DNA of 64,000 bases, from NCBI GenBank assembly GCA_039933785.1, contig JBDTNL010000016.1:1-64000 (forward strand). The letters are read 5' to 3'. The notes beneath the pieces were generated by a model. That model had not been told where the DNA came from. It saw nothing but the letters and a program-made list of their open reading frames with translations, and did not search any database. Below, one piece after another: positions 27,238 to 37,845 of the stretch. This stretch comes from JBDTNL01 sp039933785. GTDB taxonomy: Bacteria > Acidobacteriota > Thermoanaerobaculia > Multivoradales > JAGPDF01. The number at the start of each line of letters is the position of its first letter. Position 1 is the first letter of the stretch. Position numbers and translations under genes: made by a program.

Positions 27238-27773
27238 TCGGCGACGAACGGCGCCACGACGCGGTCCCAGTCACCGCGCGCGCGCAGGATCGATTCCACG
27301 GCCTCACGCACGGCGCCTCGCCCTCCCGGCCGGCCGAGGATGCGATGCGCGGCCGCGAGCACCTCGGGAGCAGCATCGCTCGGGGCCAGGGCAAGACCGC
27401 AACGACGCAGGGCGGGTAAGTCGGGCAGGTCATCCCCCAAGTAGGCGATCTCGTCGAGCTCGCAGCCGTGGGTGAGGCAGAACTCGGCGAGCGCGACGCC
27501 CTTGTCGATGCGCCCGAACACCGCGGCATCCAGACGAAGCTCTGCCGTGCGCGCTGCCACTGCCGCAGAGGTGCGCCCGGAGAGCACACCGACCATCAGG
27601 CCGCCGAGCTGCGCGAGTTTCAACCCCAGGCCGTCCTTGATGTCGAACGCGGCCATCGGCTCGCCGTTGGCACCATAGTAGAGGCGCCCGTCGGTGAGGA
27701 CGCCGTCCACGTCGCAGAGCAGCCAGCGTAGCCGGCGCGCTCGCACGGTGAACTCTTCGAGACCGAGCGTCAT
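27234..27773 (-). CDS. kdsC: 3-deoxy-D-manno-octulosonate 8-phosphate phosphatase
   Basis: HAD-superfamily phosphatase (179 residues) that removes phosphate from Kdo-8-P, third step of Kdo synthesis. It has the nucleophile motif LLCDVDGVLTDG near the N-terminus, the Ser/Thr motif VLSGRTS, Lys in GRIDKG and the acidic motif YLGDDLPDLP. As in other KdsC it lacks a cap domain. The ATG at 27773 follows kdsD by 2 bases. Last gene of the kdsB-pyrG-kdsA-kdsD-kdsC unit. Confidence 0.94.
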   Translation of the reverse strand: MTLGLEEFTVRARRLRWLLCDVDGVLTDGRLYYGANGEPMAAFDIKDGLGLKLAQLGGLMVGVLSGRTSAAVAARTAELRLDAAVFGRIDKGVALAEFCLTHGCELDEIAYLGDDLPDLPALRRCGLALAPSDAAPEVLAAAHRILGRPGGRGAVREAVESILRARGDWDRVVAPFVAD

Positions 27774-27775
27774 CT

Positions 27776-28747
27776 CTAGAACAGCTCCAGTCGCCAGAGA
27801 TCGTGGAGGTGAACAATGCCGACCAAGCGCTCGCCCTCGCACACGAACAGCGACGTGATGCGGTGCGACTCCATGGTCTTGAGCGCCGCCGAGGCGAGCT
27901 CGTCGGGATCGATGGTTCGCGGACCGGTCCGCATGCATTGGCGGGCGCTATGGCCAAGCGGAGCATCATCATGCTCGAGCAGTCGTCGAAGGTCGCCGTC
28001 CGAGATGCACCCCAGCAGCCGGCCAGCCTCGTCGACCACGGCCGTGATGCCAAGCTTCTGGCGCGACATTTCGTAGATCGCGTCGCGCATCGGCGTATCC
28101 GGGCCGACCGTCGGCAGATCGTCGCCCGAATGCATCAGCTCTCGCACGCGCAGCAACTGCTTGCCGAGCTGGCCGCCCGGGTGCAGGCGCGCGAAGTCCT
28201 GAGCGGTGAAGCCGCGCGCTTCGATGAGCGCCATGGCGAGGGCGTCGCCCAGAGCCAAGGTGGCGGTGGTGGAGGCGGTCGGCGCCAGGTTGAGCGGGCA
28301 GGCCTCCTTGTCGATCGCCACCGACAGGTGCAGGTCAGCGTGTCGCGCCAGTGGGCTGGAGGAATTGCCGGTCATGGCGATCAGCGGAAGCCCGAGGCGC
28401 TTCAAGGTCTCGACCAGGCGGACCAACTCCTCGGTGGTGCCGGAGTACGACGCCGCGAGAACCAAGTCGCCGCTCATCAGCATCCCGAGGTCTCCATGGA
28501 TCGCCTCGGCAGGGTGGAGGAAGAACGATGGCGTCCCGGTCGAGGCCAGGGTCGCGGCGATCTTCTTCAACACTAGGCCGCTCTTGCCCATGCCGGTGCA
28601 GACCACGCGCCCAGTGCAGGCGCGTATCATTTCGACGGCGCGGTCGAAGGACTCGTCGAGCTGGGTCAGCAAGCCGCGTATCGCCGCGGCTTCGATCTCG
28701 AGCACTTCACGGGCCACGTCTCGCGGCGATCGGGGTGCGCGGCTCAC
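27776..28747 (-). CDS. kdsD: Arabinose-5-phosphate isomerase
   Basis: Converts ribulose 5-phosphate to arabinose 5-phosphate, the first step to Kdo. The 323-residue protein has a SIS sugar-isomerase domain (VVCTGMGKSGLVLKKIAATL, TPSFFLHPAEAIHGDLGM, LAASYSGTTEELV) and two CBS domains (VRELMHSGDDLPTVGPDTPM; CMRTGPRTIDPDELASAAL), as in KdsD/KpsF. The start is a GTG overlapping the kdsA stop (GTGA). The open frame runs far upstream inside kdsA, but that part is not protein-like. Confidence 0.94.
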   Translation of the reverse strand: MSRAPRSPRDVAREVLEIEAAAIRGLLTQLDESFDRAVEMIRACTGRVVCTGMGKSGLVLKKIAATLASTGTPSFFLHPAEAIHGDLGMLMSGDLVLAASYSGTTEELVRLVETLKRLGLPLIAMTGNSSSPLARHADLHLSVAIDKEACPLNLAPTASTTATLALGDALAMALIEARGFTAQDFARLHPGGQLGKQLLRVRELMHSGDDLPTVGPDTPMRDAIYEMSRQKLGITAVVDEAGRLLGCISDGDLRRLLEHDDAPLGHSARQCMRTGPRTIDPDELASAALKTMESHRITSLFVCEGERLVGIVHLHDLWRLELF

Positions 28748-29573
28748 GGGCGAGCTCCGAGCAGCGCCCGGCGGAGCCTGAGGAGGGCAACGAGAAGGCT
28801 CTCGGCCTGCACCGGGTCGAGCTGCGTCGCGCGATCGGACAGCGCGTGGTCCGGGTCCGGGTGCACCTCCAGAAAAAGACCATCGGCCCCGGCGGCGACC
28901 GCGGCATGGGCGAGCGGAGAGGCGAAACGCCGGTCCCCACCGGTCTCCTCGGCGCCCGCGCCGGGGAGCTGCAGCGAATGGGTCACGTCGTAGATCACCG
29001 GAATGCCGTCCTGGTGCATGAGCGCGAACGACCGCATGTCGACCACCAGGTTGTGGTACCCGAACGACGTGCCGCGCTCGGTGACCGTGACGCGCTCGTT
29101 TCCCACGCTGCGCGCCTTGTCGACCACGCGGCGCATTTCGTCGGGAGCCATGAACTGACCCTTCTTCACATTGAGCGCCCGGCCGGTGCGGGCGGCGGCG
29201 AGGATGAGGTCGGTCTGCCGGCATAGGAACGCCGGTATCTGCAACACGTCGCACACTTCCGCGACCGGTGCGCATTGTGCGGGCTCGTGCACGTCGGTGA
29301 GCACGGGTAAACCCACCGCGCGCTTGATCTCGCCGAGCACGCGCAAACCCTCCTCGAGACCGGGCCCGCGGAAGCCCTGGATGGAGCTTCGGTTGGCCTT
29401 GTCGAACGAGGCCTTGAAGATCAGCTTGAGGCCCAGGCGTCGGCCGATGCCGGCCACGATCTCCGCCGCGCCCAGCGCGGCCTCGGGGCTCTCGATGACG
29501 CACGGGCCCGCGATGACGGGAAAATCGTCGGCGCCGGCCGCGATGCCGGGCGCGAGCTCGACCTGGCGCACGC

Positions 29574-29577
<4 letters not shown>
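28744..29577 (-). CDS. kdsA: Kdo-8-phosphate synthase
   Basis: Condenses arabinose 5-phosphate with phosphoenolpyruvate to Kdo-8-P. The 277-residue TIM-barrel has GPCVIES near 25-31, KLIFKASFDKANRSS, LNVKKGQFMAP and TVTERGTSFGYHNLVVDMRS. A Cys in the GPCVIES motif, instead of the Asn of E. coli KdsA, marks the metal-dependent class. The stop overlaps kdsD and the start overlaps pyrG by 4 bases each. Confidence 0.95.
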
Positions 29578-31241
<1,664 letters not shown>

Positions 31242-31295
31242 GCTCGTGGCCTCCTCGATGGACTGATATGGAACGATATGGAGAGGAATCGATTC

Positions 31296-32072
31296 TCAGT
31301 TTGGACCTTTGCCCGACGCGGCAACATCCATCGCGCGCTCGACCCGCTCGGCGTCTGCCAGCGTGTCGACGCTCAGCGAGGCGCGCCTGGCGGCGAGGAC
31401 TCGGATCGGCATGCCATTCTCCAACGCGCGCAGCTGTTCGAGCGATTCGCCGCGTTCGAGCGGCGTCGGCTCGAGCGCCGCGAAGCGGAGCAGAGCTTCC
31501 TTCTGATAGCCGTAGATACCGAGATGCTTTAGCGGCACCGGGCCCCCGGCTTGGCGGGGAAATGGAATACCGGCGCGGCTGAAATAGAGCGCGTAGCCAC
31601 GGCGATCGAGCACGACCATCACCGCGTTCGGATCCGCCAGATCGCCCTCCTCGGCGGGCGCCGCCAGCGTTCCGATGGGATCCTCAGGATGCGCCAGCAT
31701 GTGCGCGGCGAGGTGTCCGACGGCTTCGGGGTCGATCAGAGGCTCGTCGCCCTGCACGTTGAGCACGGCGCTCACGTCCCAGTCCTGGGCTGCCCAGGCG
31801 ATTCGATCGGTGCCGCTGGTGCAGGTTTCGGGGGTCATTTGCCACTCGCCGCCAAATGCGTCGACCACGCGCCCGACGCGCTCGTCGTCGGTGAGTACGA
31901 CCACCCGCGCTAGCCCGGGGGCCGCGGCTGTCCGCTCATAGACGTGTTCGATCATCGGTCGACCGGCAAGCAGGTGAAGGGGCTTGCCGGGTAGGCGGGT
32001 CGATCCGTAGCGGGCAGGGATGGCTGCGACGACGCGGCGGACTGGCTCGTCGGTTCCTGTTGTGGGGTGCAC
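31296..32072 (-). CDS. kdsB: CMP-Kdo synthetase
   Basis: Activates Kdo with CTP to CMP-Kdo for lipid A glycosylation. The 258-residue nucleotidyltransferase has AAIPARYGSTRLPGKPL (about 15-31), VVVLTDDERV, CTSGTDRIAWA, LNVQGDEPLID and LKHLGIYGYQKE, all KdsB hallmarks. It starts at a GTG (MHPTTGTDEP). It heads the Kdo operon, with 54 bases before pyrG. Presence of the full Kdo route shows an LPS-type outer membrane. Confidence 0.95.
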   Translation of the reverse strand: MHPTTGTDEPVRRVVAAIPARYGSTRLPGKPLHLLAGRPMIEHVYERTAAAPGLARVVVLTDDERVGRVVDAFGGEWQMTPETCTSGTDRIAWAAQDWDVSAVLNVQGDEPLIDPEAVGHLAAHMLAHPEDPIGTLAAPAEEGDLADPNAVMVVLDRRGYALYFSRAGIPFPRQAGGPVPLKHLGIYGYQKEALLRFAALEPTPLERGESLEQLRALENGMPIRVLAARRASLSVDTLADAERVERAMDVAASGKGPN

Positions 32073-32140
32073 GATTGACCATACCGCGCGCGGCCGTGAG
32101 TCGTCAATCCGCGGCCGTGGCGCGTGCTACATTTCGCGCC

Positions 32141-33301
32141 GTGAAGGACCGCCCTGAACTGACCGCCACCCAGCGCGGAGGGCCGCCTGGCGCTCGGCGG
32201 AGAGGGTGGCGTTGGACGGTGGTGGTCCTCGCCGTGCTCTCTCTTGCGGGCGTCGAGCGCGGGGCTAGGTACGCGAACGCCATGTTGGCTTCACCGACCC
32301 GAGAGGCGCGATGGATCTGGGCCCCCGGAGACTGGTGGGACCGGGCCGAGGCGGTGGCCTTCGATCTCGCCTGCGACTTCGATCTCGGTCAAATCCCCGA
32401 GCATGCGGTGCTGGCCGTTGGAGCCGACGAAGAGTACGTGCTCTCGCTCAATGGCCGTGCGGTCGGTGCCGGACGATTCGCGGCTGGCGCGCCGCTCGAT
32501 GCCTACGATGTTCAGTCGATGCTCGCGCCGGGAGGCAATCGCCTATTCGTCCGCCTGCGTAGCGCGCGCGGCGAGGGCGGCTTCCTCGCCAGCCTGTTCG
32601 CCGATGGCCGGCAGATTCTCGCCAGCGGCGAGCGTTGCCGAGTCTTCATGCCCGCCCCAGCCGGAGTCCTGGAAGGCTGGCAGCCGCTGGGGAATGGGAT
32701 CGCGCCAGTGGTCTGGGGCCTACCTCCGACCGGCCGCTGGGGCGCGTCCGCCCTTGGACCTGTGCGCGAGCCGCGAGCGACTCAGCGCAGGCTGGGAGAG
32801 GCGGTGGCCGGCCTCCCCCGCGCGATTTCGATCGCCGGGTCCGAAGGCGCGAGTCAAGAGATGACGCTCTTCGAGTGGCCCCGGCAGGTCACCGGCCTCC
32901 TGCGCCTGAGTTTGGCCAGAAACGAGCGCGGCGCAGCCCTGCTCTTTCTCGACGATCGGGTGCCCGACCCGCGACTACATCGCAGCGAGCGGGTCATCGT
33001 GACCGCCGACGGCGACCGCGACTGGATCGACGTCAAGCCGCGCAGCTTCCGGTTCGCGCTGGTCGCGGGGCTCCAGGGCGTGCGCGCCGCGGCGGTGATC
33101 CCGACCGCACCGGACGCCGGAGGGACGGACACTCCCCGAGGGGTTTTTGGTCTGCGCTCACCGCCGATTCGCCTCGCGGTCGAAGACGAGATCCGCCGTC
33201 GTCTGAATGGATTCGAAGGCTTGCAGATCGCTGGGCGCGGCCCCAGCGAGGGCGACGTTGCGGGCGAGCCCGCCGTCGAATCCGATCGTCCGGACGAGTA
33301 G
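32141..33301 (+). CDS. Membrane-anchored protein with a rhamnosidase-N-like domain
   Basis: A 386-residue protein starting at GTG (VKDRPELTATQRGG). After a basic stretch comes one hydrophobic segment (VVVLAVLSLAGVE, about 27-40), then ARWIWAPGDWWDRAEAVAFD, AVLAVGADEEYVLSLNG and YDVQSMLAPGGNRLFVRL, which resemble the N-terminal galactose-binding-like beta-sandwich domain of alpha-L-rhamnosidases. No catalytic (alpha/alpha)6 barrel follows, so it is not an intact rhamnosidase. The second half (FEWPRQVTGLLRLSL, DGDRDWIDVKPRSFRFALV) repeats similar themes. Role unknown; carbohydrate binding is a guess. Confidence 0.6.
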   Translation: MKDRPELTATQRGGPPGARRRGWRWTVVVLAVLSLAGVERGARYANAMLASPTREARWIWAPGDWWDRAEAVAFDLACDFDLGQIPEHAVLAVGADEEYVLSLNGRAVGAGRFAAGAPLDAYDVQSMLAPGGNRLFVRLRSARGEGGFLASLFADGRQILASGERCRVFMPAPAGVLEGWQPLGNGIAPVVWGLPPTGRWGASALGPVREPRATQRRLGEAVAGLPRAISIAGSEGASQEMTLFEWPRQVTGLLRLSLARNERGAALLFLDDRVPDPRLHRSERVIVTADGDRDWIDVKPRSFRFALVAGLQGVRAAAVIPTAPDAGGTDTPRGVFGLRSPPIRLAVEDEIRRRLNGFEGLQIAGRGPSEGDVAGEPAVESDRPDE

Positions 33302-33315
33302 GGGGAAACGGGACG

Positions 33316-34347
33316 CTAGGAACGACGCCGGAGGACGAACTCCGGCGCGTACTCGAGCGCCTCGCGGGCGTCCGAGGGAGGGAAGAACGCCAACTGCTCG
33401 CGAGCTTCCAGCGCCAGCCGTTCGGCCATCGCTTCGGTCTCTTCCAGCGTGCCTTCGGAGTGCACGAGCTCGAGGATTTCCCGAGGCTCGACGCGGTTGA
33501 ACTCGCGATCCTCGAGCACCATGTCGATCTTCCGCCGGCGCTTCGCGTCGACGCGCGGCAGGAGCAGGATGAGCGGCAGAGTGAGCTTGCCTTCCTTCAG
33601 GTCCGAGAGGACAGGCTTCCCGATTTCGCTCTCCCGGGCGGTGAAGTCGAGCAGGTCGTCCACCAGCTGGAAACAGGTGCCGAGCGCCATCCCATACCGC
33701 GCCAGAGCCTGTCCCGCATCCGGCCGGGCCGGTGCGATCAAGCTCGGAATCGAGCAGGCGGCGGAGAACAGCCGCGCCGTCTTGCGCTCGATGATCGCGA
33801 AGTACTCATCCTTGGTGAGGTCGTTGGCGCCCAGGCGCGCCAGGGTGAGGAGCTCGCCCTCGGTCATGCGCAGGGTGGCGTCGCAGAGCCGCTTGATGAC
33901 CTCGAGATTGTCGTGCTCTAGCGCCATTCGCATGGCGGTGGTGTAGATCCAGTCGCCAAGCAACACCGTCATGCTGTTGCCCCAGACCCGGTTGACGGTC
34001 CGCTTGCCGCGGCGCAGCGAGGCGTGATCGATGATGTCGTCGTGGATCAGGGTGGCGGAGTGGATGAATTCGACGACCGCGGCGTAGGTGACTTCTTCGT
34101 CGCTGTCGTGCCCGAGCAGCCGGGCCGAGAGCAGCAGCAGCGCCGGGCGCATTCGTTTTCCGCCGGCCGCCGCGATGTACTCGCCGGCGCTGTGGATGAA
34201 CGGGACGTCAGACTCGAAGCGGCGCCGCAAGACGGCTTCCGTGGCCACGAGCTTCCCCGCCACCAAGTCGAGGAAGCGAGAAACCGCCGGAGGGTCCCCG
34301 GGGCGGGGTCGGGCGAGGGGCTGGGTAGTCACGTCGGGCACCGGCAA
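33316..34347 (-). CDS. ispB: Trans-polyprenyl diphosphate synthase
   Basis: Makes the long isoprenoid side chain of quinones by repeated condensation of IPP. The 343-residue protein has the first Asp-rich motif LIHDDIIDHASLRRG, the second Asp-rich motif FQLVDDLLDFTA, and GGKRMRPALLLLSARL near the N-terminus. Chain length is not readable. The start is TTG at 34347; GTG codons at 34341 and 34332 are alternatives. It is the last gene of a minus-strand set with purH, lolA and yajQ. Confidence 0.93.
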   Translation of the reverse strand: MPVPDVTTQPLARPRPGDPPAVSRFLDLVAGKLVATEAVLRRRFESDVPFIHSAGEYIAAAGGKRMRPALLLLSARLLGHDSDEEVTYAAVVEFIHSATLIHDDIIDHASLRRGKRTVNRVWGNSMTVLLGDWIYTTAMRMALEHDNLEVIKRLCDATLRMTEGELLTLARLGANDLTKDEYFAIIERKTARLFSAACSIPSLIAPARPDAGQALARYGMALGTCFQLVDDLLDFTARESEIGKPVLSDLKEGKLTLPLILLLPRVDAKRRRKIDMVLEDREFNRVEPREILELVHSEGTLEETEAMAERLALEAREQLAFFPPSDAREALEYAPEFVLRRRS

Positions 34348-34365
34348 AGCGATTAAATCATTAAT

Positions 34366-35037
34366 TCAGAAACGCCGCACCGGGTCGAAGGCGGTCACGT
34401 CGAGCTGTTTCCCATCGCGGAAGCGGTAGGACTTGCCGGCCTCGAAGTACCACCAGGTCTCTTCGTTTCCGCCCGCCAGGATCAAACGGTCGACCTGGTC
34501 CGGCCTCCCCATGGCCTCGTAGACCGCGGTCTGGTCGGGGCGGGCCAGGCCCGAGAGGAAACCCCGCAGCGCTTCCAACGGCGCGGTGTCGTGCACGGTG
34601 ACGGCGGCGACGATCGGGCTCCCACCCTTGAAGCGCGGGGTCAGATCCTGCGCATCGATCTGCAGAAAGGCTGCCTTGGCGACGCCCTCCTGGAGGCGGC
34701 GGTAGGGCATTCCGATCAGCAGGTCGAAGTGGTTGTAGTAGCCGGCCCAGGTCCAAGCCAGCGAATACTGACCACGCGCGTCGGTCATCGCGGAGGTGCG
34801 GTCGGTGTCGTGCTTGGCGCGGCTAAAGCTGCGCACGTCGAAGCTGGCCCGCGAGGCCTCCAGCACCACCGTCGCGCCTTCGACCGGGTGGCCCGCGGCG
34901 TCGGTGACGATGCCGGTCACGGTCAGCTTGTCGCCGTCGTGGTACGGCATACCCGCGTGAGCGGATCGAGCCAGCACGAGCCCCCCGGCGAGCAAAAGGG
35001 CGGTGAGGAGGCGGGGTGTCCAAATCAGGGGGGGCAT
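34366..35037 (-). CDS. Secreted carboxypeptidase-regulatory-like domain protein
   Basis: A 223-residue protein with a signal peptide (LLTALLLAGGLVLARSAHA) and a beta-sandwich domain typical of carboxypeptidase regulatory-like (CarboxypepD_reg) proteins: LTVTGIVTDAAGHPVEGATVVLEA and TDARGQYSLAWTW. The C-terminal half (AVYEAMGRPDQVDRLILAGG, ETWWYFEAGKSYRF) matches no family I know, though it looks like small lipoprotein BamE-type folds. It lies 6 bases after yajQ and is probably co-transcribed with it. Confidence 0.75.
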   Translation of the reverse strand: MPPLIWTPRLLTALLLAGGLVLARSAHAGMPYHDGDKLTVTGIVTDAAGHPVEGATVVLEASRASFDVRSFSRAKHDTDRTSAMTDARGQYSLAWTWAGYYNHFDLLIGMPYRRLQEGVAKAAFLQIDAQDLTPRFKGGSPIVAAVTVHDTAPLEALRGFLSGLARPDQTAVYEAMGRPDQVDRLILAGGNEETWWYFEAGKSYRFRDGKQLDVTAFDPVRRF

Positions 35038-35043
35038 ATTGGC

Positions 35044-35541
35044 TCAGCTCGACCGGTAGTTGGTGAACGAGATCGGAACGTCGAGGTCGAGTCCGCGGAG
35101 CGCAGTCATCGCCTCCTGCAGATCGTCGCGTTTCTTGCCCGCCACGCGCACGGTGTCGGACTGAATGGAGGCCTGCACCTTGAGCTTGAGGGTCTTGATC
35201 TCGGCCACGATCTTCTTCGCGGTCTCCTGCGGAATTCCATTCTGCAGGGTGATCTTCTGTCGGGCCCGGCCGGCCGTGGCAGGTTCGATCTTGCCGTAGC
35301 GCAGGGATTTCAACTGCACGCCGCGCCGAACCAATTTGGTCTTCACGACCTCGAGCGCCTGGCCGAGGGTGAACTCGTCGGAGACCTCGAGCTCGATCGC
35401 TTCGCCGTCGAATTTGAGTTCGGCGTTGGCTCGCTTGAGGTCGTAGCGGGTGGCGATTTCCTTCTCCGCCTGCGCCACGGCGTTGCGGACCTCCTGGAAA
35501 TCGATTTCCGAGACGATGTCGAATGAGTTGTCGTTGGCCAT
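35044..35541 (-). CDS. yajQ: YajQ family nucleotide-binding protein
   Basis: A 165-residue cytoplasmic protein of the YajQ/UPF0234 family: SFDIVSEIDFQEVRNAVAQA, EIATRYDLKRANAELKFDG, QKITLQNGIPQETAKKIV and VQASIQSDTVRVAGKKRDDLQ. Members bind nucleotides and some act as c-di-GMP receptors. The fold is two RNP-like domains. It lies between lolA and the carboxypeptidase-like gene on the same strand. Confidence 0.94.
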   Translation of the reverse strand: MANDNSFDIVSEIDFQEVRNAVAQAEKEIATRYDLKRANAELKFDGEAIELEVSDEFTLGQALEVVKTKLVRRGVQLKSLRYGKIEPATAGRARQKITLQNGIPQETAKKIVAEIKTLKLKVQASIQSDTVRVAGKKRDDLQEAMTALRGLDLDVPISFTNYRSS

Positions 35542-35585
35542 GTGCAGTGAAGACTATCGCGCCTCGGCCCGGACTGGCCCCAGGG

Positions 35586-36227
35586 TCAATCCTCGTGCCA
35601 GCGCAGGGCCTCCGGCGGCAGGAACAGCTTGCGATCGGAGATTGGCTTGTAGCCGGCGATGGTGAACTGGGTGCGGTTGTTGTCGCGGTCGAAGTAGCTC
35701 AGGCTCAAGAGACGCTTCCCGGTCGGGTCGAGCTCGATCGTCGCCTGGAGCGGCGAGGCATTCTTCTTGGTCGCCGGGTCGCTGCGCGGCACCAAGATGA
35801 TGGTCGCGCCGGCGGAGGTGCTCTTGATCGTGGCGTCGTAGCGTTGGCGCAGATGGTCCATGGGGAGCAGCAGGAGATCGAGCCCGGGCTCGTCGCGGGC
35901 CTCGACGCGCTGATGGCGCCCCTCGATGTCGCCCTCCGTCCAGGCGTAAGCGTCCTGACTGCAGAGCAGAAAGCTCTTCGTGTCGGGACTGAAGTAGTCC
36001 CATCGGAGGCAGTCGGGAAGCGAGAGCGCGAGCCGGCCGGTGGCGATCTCGCCAGTCGAGAATCCAGCCGGCGTGTAGACCTGGGTGAAATCCGCGCTTA
36101 GACGGCCTTCCGCCGCCAGGCCGGCACGCAGCGACTCGAGCATTGCCCAGGCAGTGCGGTCGGCAGCGCCAGCGCCGAGCGGCAACACGAGGATGGCGGA
36201 GGCGAGGGCGAAAGCGAATCGGCGCAT
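35586..36227 (-). CDS. lolA: LolA-like outer-membrane lipoprotein carrier protein
   Basis: A 213-residue periplasmic protein with signal peptide (MRRFAFALASAILVLPLGAGA). The half-barrel LolA pattern is visible: LSADFTQVYTPAGFSTGEIATGRLAL, LRWDYFSPDTKSFLLCSQDAYAW, then a C-terminal part KRLLSLSYFDRDNNRTQFTI. LolA chaperones lipoproteins from the inner to the outer membrane. It follows purH by 10 bases. Confidence 0.85.
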   Translation of the reverse strand: MRRFAFALASAILVLPLGAGAADRTAWAMLESLRAGLAAEGRLSADFTQVYTPAGFSTGEIATGRLALSLPDCLRWDYFSPDTKSFLLCSQDAYAWTEGDIEGRHQRVEARDEPGLDLLLLPMDHLRQRYDATIKSTSAGATIILVPRSDPATKKNASPLQATIELDPTGKRLLSLSYFDRDNNRTQFTIAGYKPISDRKLFLPPEALRWHED

Positions 36228-36237
36228 GCGGTTTCCC

Positions 36238-37809
36238 TCAATGCCTGAAGTGGCGGATGCCGGTGACGACCAAGGCGATTTCGCGCTCGTCGGCCGCGGC
36301 GATCACCTCGTCGTCGCGCTTGCTGCCGCCCGGATGAGCGATCGCGGCGACCCCGGCGTCGGCCAGGACGTCGAGACCGTCGCGGAAAGGAAAGAAGGCA
36401 TCCGATGCGGCGACGGTTCCGGCCACCGGTAGTTGCGCCTTCTGGATGGCCAGCCGGCAGGAATCCACCCGGCTCATCTGCCCGGCACCCACGCCCACCG
36501 TCTGATCGCCGTTGGTCAGCACGATCGCATTCGACTTGACGTAGCGGCTCACGCGCCAGGCGAACGACAGTGCGCGCCGCTGCTCGGCGGTGGGCTGGCG
36601 CCGGGTGGGGCAGGTCCAATCGGCTTCATTGTCGGTATAGGCGTCCGGGTCCTGCGCGAGGAATCCGCCGTCGATCGCGCGCAACTCGAATTCGCCCGCC
36701 ACGGGCCTGTACATCGGGCAAGTCAGCACGCGCAGCATCTTCTTGGCGCCGAACTTCTCGAGTGCCGCGGGGTCGAACTCTGGCGCGACCAGTACCTCGA
36801 CGAAGAGCTCGGCCATCGCGTCGGCGAAGGCGCGATCGGCCGGACGATTGAGCGCTACGATCGAACCGAACGCCGAGACCGGATCGCTCGCGAACGCTCG
36901 GGCGTAGGCCTCCGTCAAGGTGGAGCCGCGCCCCACGCCGCAGGGGTTGTTGTGCTTCACGATCACGACGGCGGGCTCGTCGAACAGCGCCACCAGCTTG
37001 CGCGCCGCGTCCGCGTCGAGCAGGTTGTTCCAGGAGAGCTCCTTGCCCTGAAGCTGGCGCATGCCGCCGAGCACGCCAGGGCCCTCGAGATCGCGATAGA
37101 CCGCCGATCGTTGATGCGGGTTCTCGCCGTAGCGCGGCGTCATCGTGAGCTCGAGATCGAGATGGAGAGCCGACGGGAACGGTGCCGCGGGTTCCGCCGA
37201 CGTTGCGCCGGTTGCTTCGACCTCGTTTTTGAACCAGGCGGCGATCGCGGCGTCGTAATCGGCCGTGTGGCGAAATGCCTTGGCGGCCAGGCGCCGGCGC
37301 AGACGCGCCAACGCATCGTCATCGCCGGAGTCGAGCGTCGCGAGGACCTCGGCATAGTCCGCGGGGTCGACCACGATCGTGACCGCCGCGTGATTCTTCG
37401 CCGCCGCGCGCACCATGGTGGGTCCACCGATGTCGATCATCTCGACGATCTCGGCGGGAGTGGACTCAGGCTTGCTCAGGGTCTCTCGAAACGGATAGAG
37501 ATTGACCACCACCAGGTCGATCGGCGTGATGCCCTGCGTGCGCAGCTCCTCGAGGTGCGAGGTCTTGCCGCGGTCGGCGAGGATCCCGCCATGGATCTTC
37601 GGGTGCAAGGTCTTGACGCGGCCGTCGAGAATCTGCGGCGAGCCCGTGACCTTGGCCACCGTGGTCACGACGACGCCGCTGGTTTCGAGATGCTTCGCGG
37701 TGCCGCCCGTCGAAACGATTTCGAAACCGCGCTCCCTGAGGCCGCGGGCGAGCTCGAGCAGCCCGGACTTGTCGGAGACGGAGAGCAGGGCGCGGCGGGT
37801 TGCGGTCAT
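36238..37809 (-). CDS. purH: Bifunctional AICAR transformylase / IMP cyclohydrolase
   Basis: Catalyses the last two steps of IMP synthesis. The 523-residue protein has the N-terminal cyclohydrolase (LLSVSDKSGLLELARGL, GRVKTLHPKIHGGILADR, NLYPF) and the transformylase domain with the KHNNPCGVG catalytic segment, QLQGKELSWNNLLDADAA and near the end SDAFFPFRDGLDVLADAGV and AIAHPGGSKRDDEVI. Full-length; start ATG with weak leader. Confidence 0.96.
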   Translation of the reverse strand: MTATRRALLSVSDKSGLLELARGLRERGFEIVSTGGTAKHLETSGVVVTTVAKVTGSPQILDGRVKTLHPKIHGGILADRGKTSHLEELRTQGITPIDLVVVNLYPFRETLSKPESTPAEIVEMIDIGGPTMVRAAAKNHAAVTIVVDPADYAEVLATLDSGDDDALARLRRRLAAKAFRHTADYDAAIAAWFKNEVEATGATSAEPAAPFPSALHLDLELTMTPRYGENPHQRSAVYRDLEGPGVLGGMRQLQGKELSWNNLLDADAARKLVALFDEPAVVIVKHNNPCGVGRGSTLTEAYARAFASDPVSAFGSIVALNRPADRAFADAMAELFVEVLVAPEFDPAALEKFGAKKMLRVLTCPMYRPVAGEFELRAIDGGFLAQDPDAYTDNEADWTCPTRRQPTAEQRRALSFAWRVSRYVKSNAIVLTNGDQTVGVGAGQMSRVDSCRLAIQKAQLPVAGTVAASDAFFPFRDGLDVLADAGVAAIAHPGGSKRDDEVIAAADEREIALVVTGIRHFRH

Positions 37810-37845
37810 CGAAAGCTCCAGGATACGTCTCGAGAATTCGGTAGG

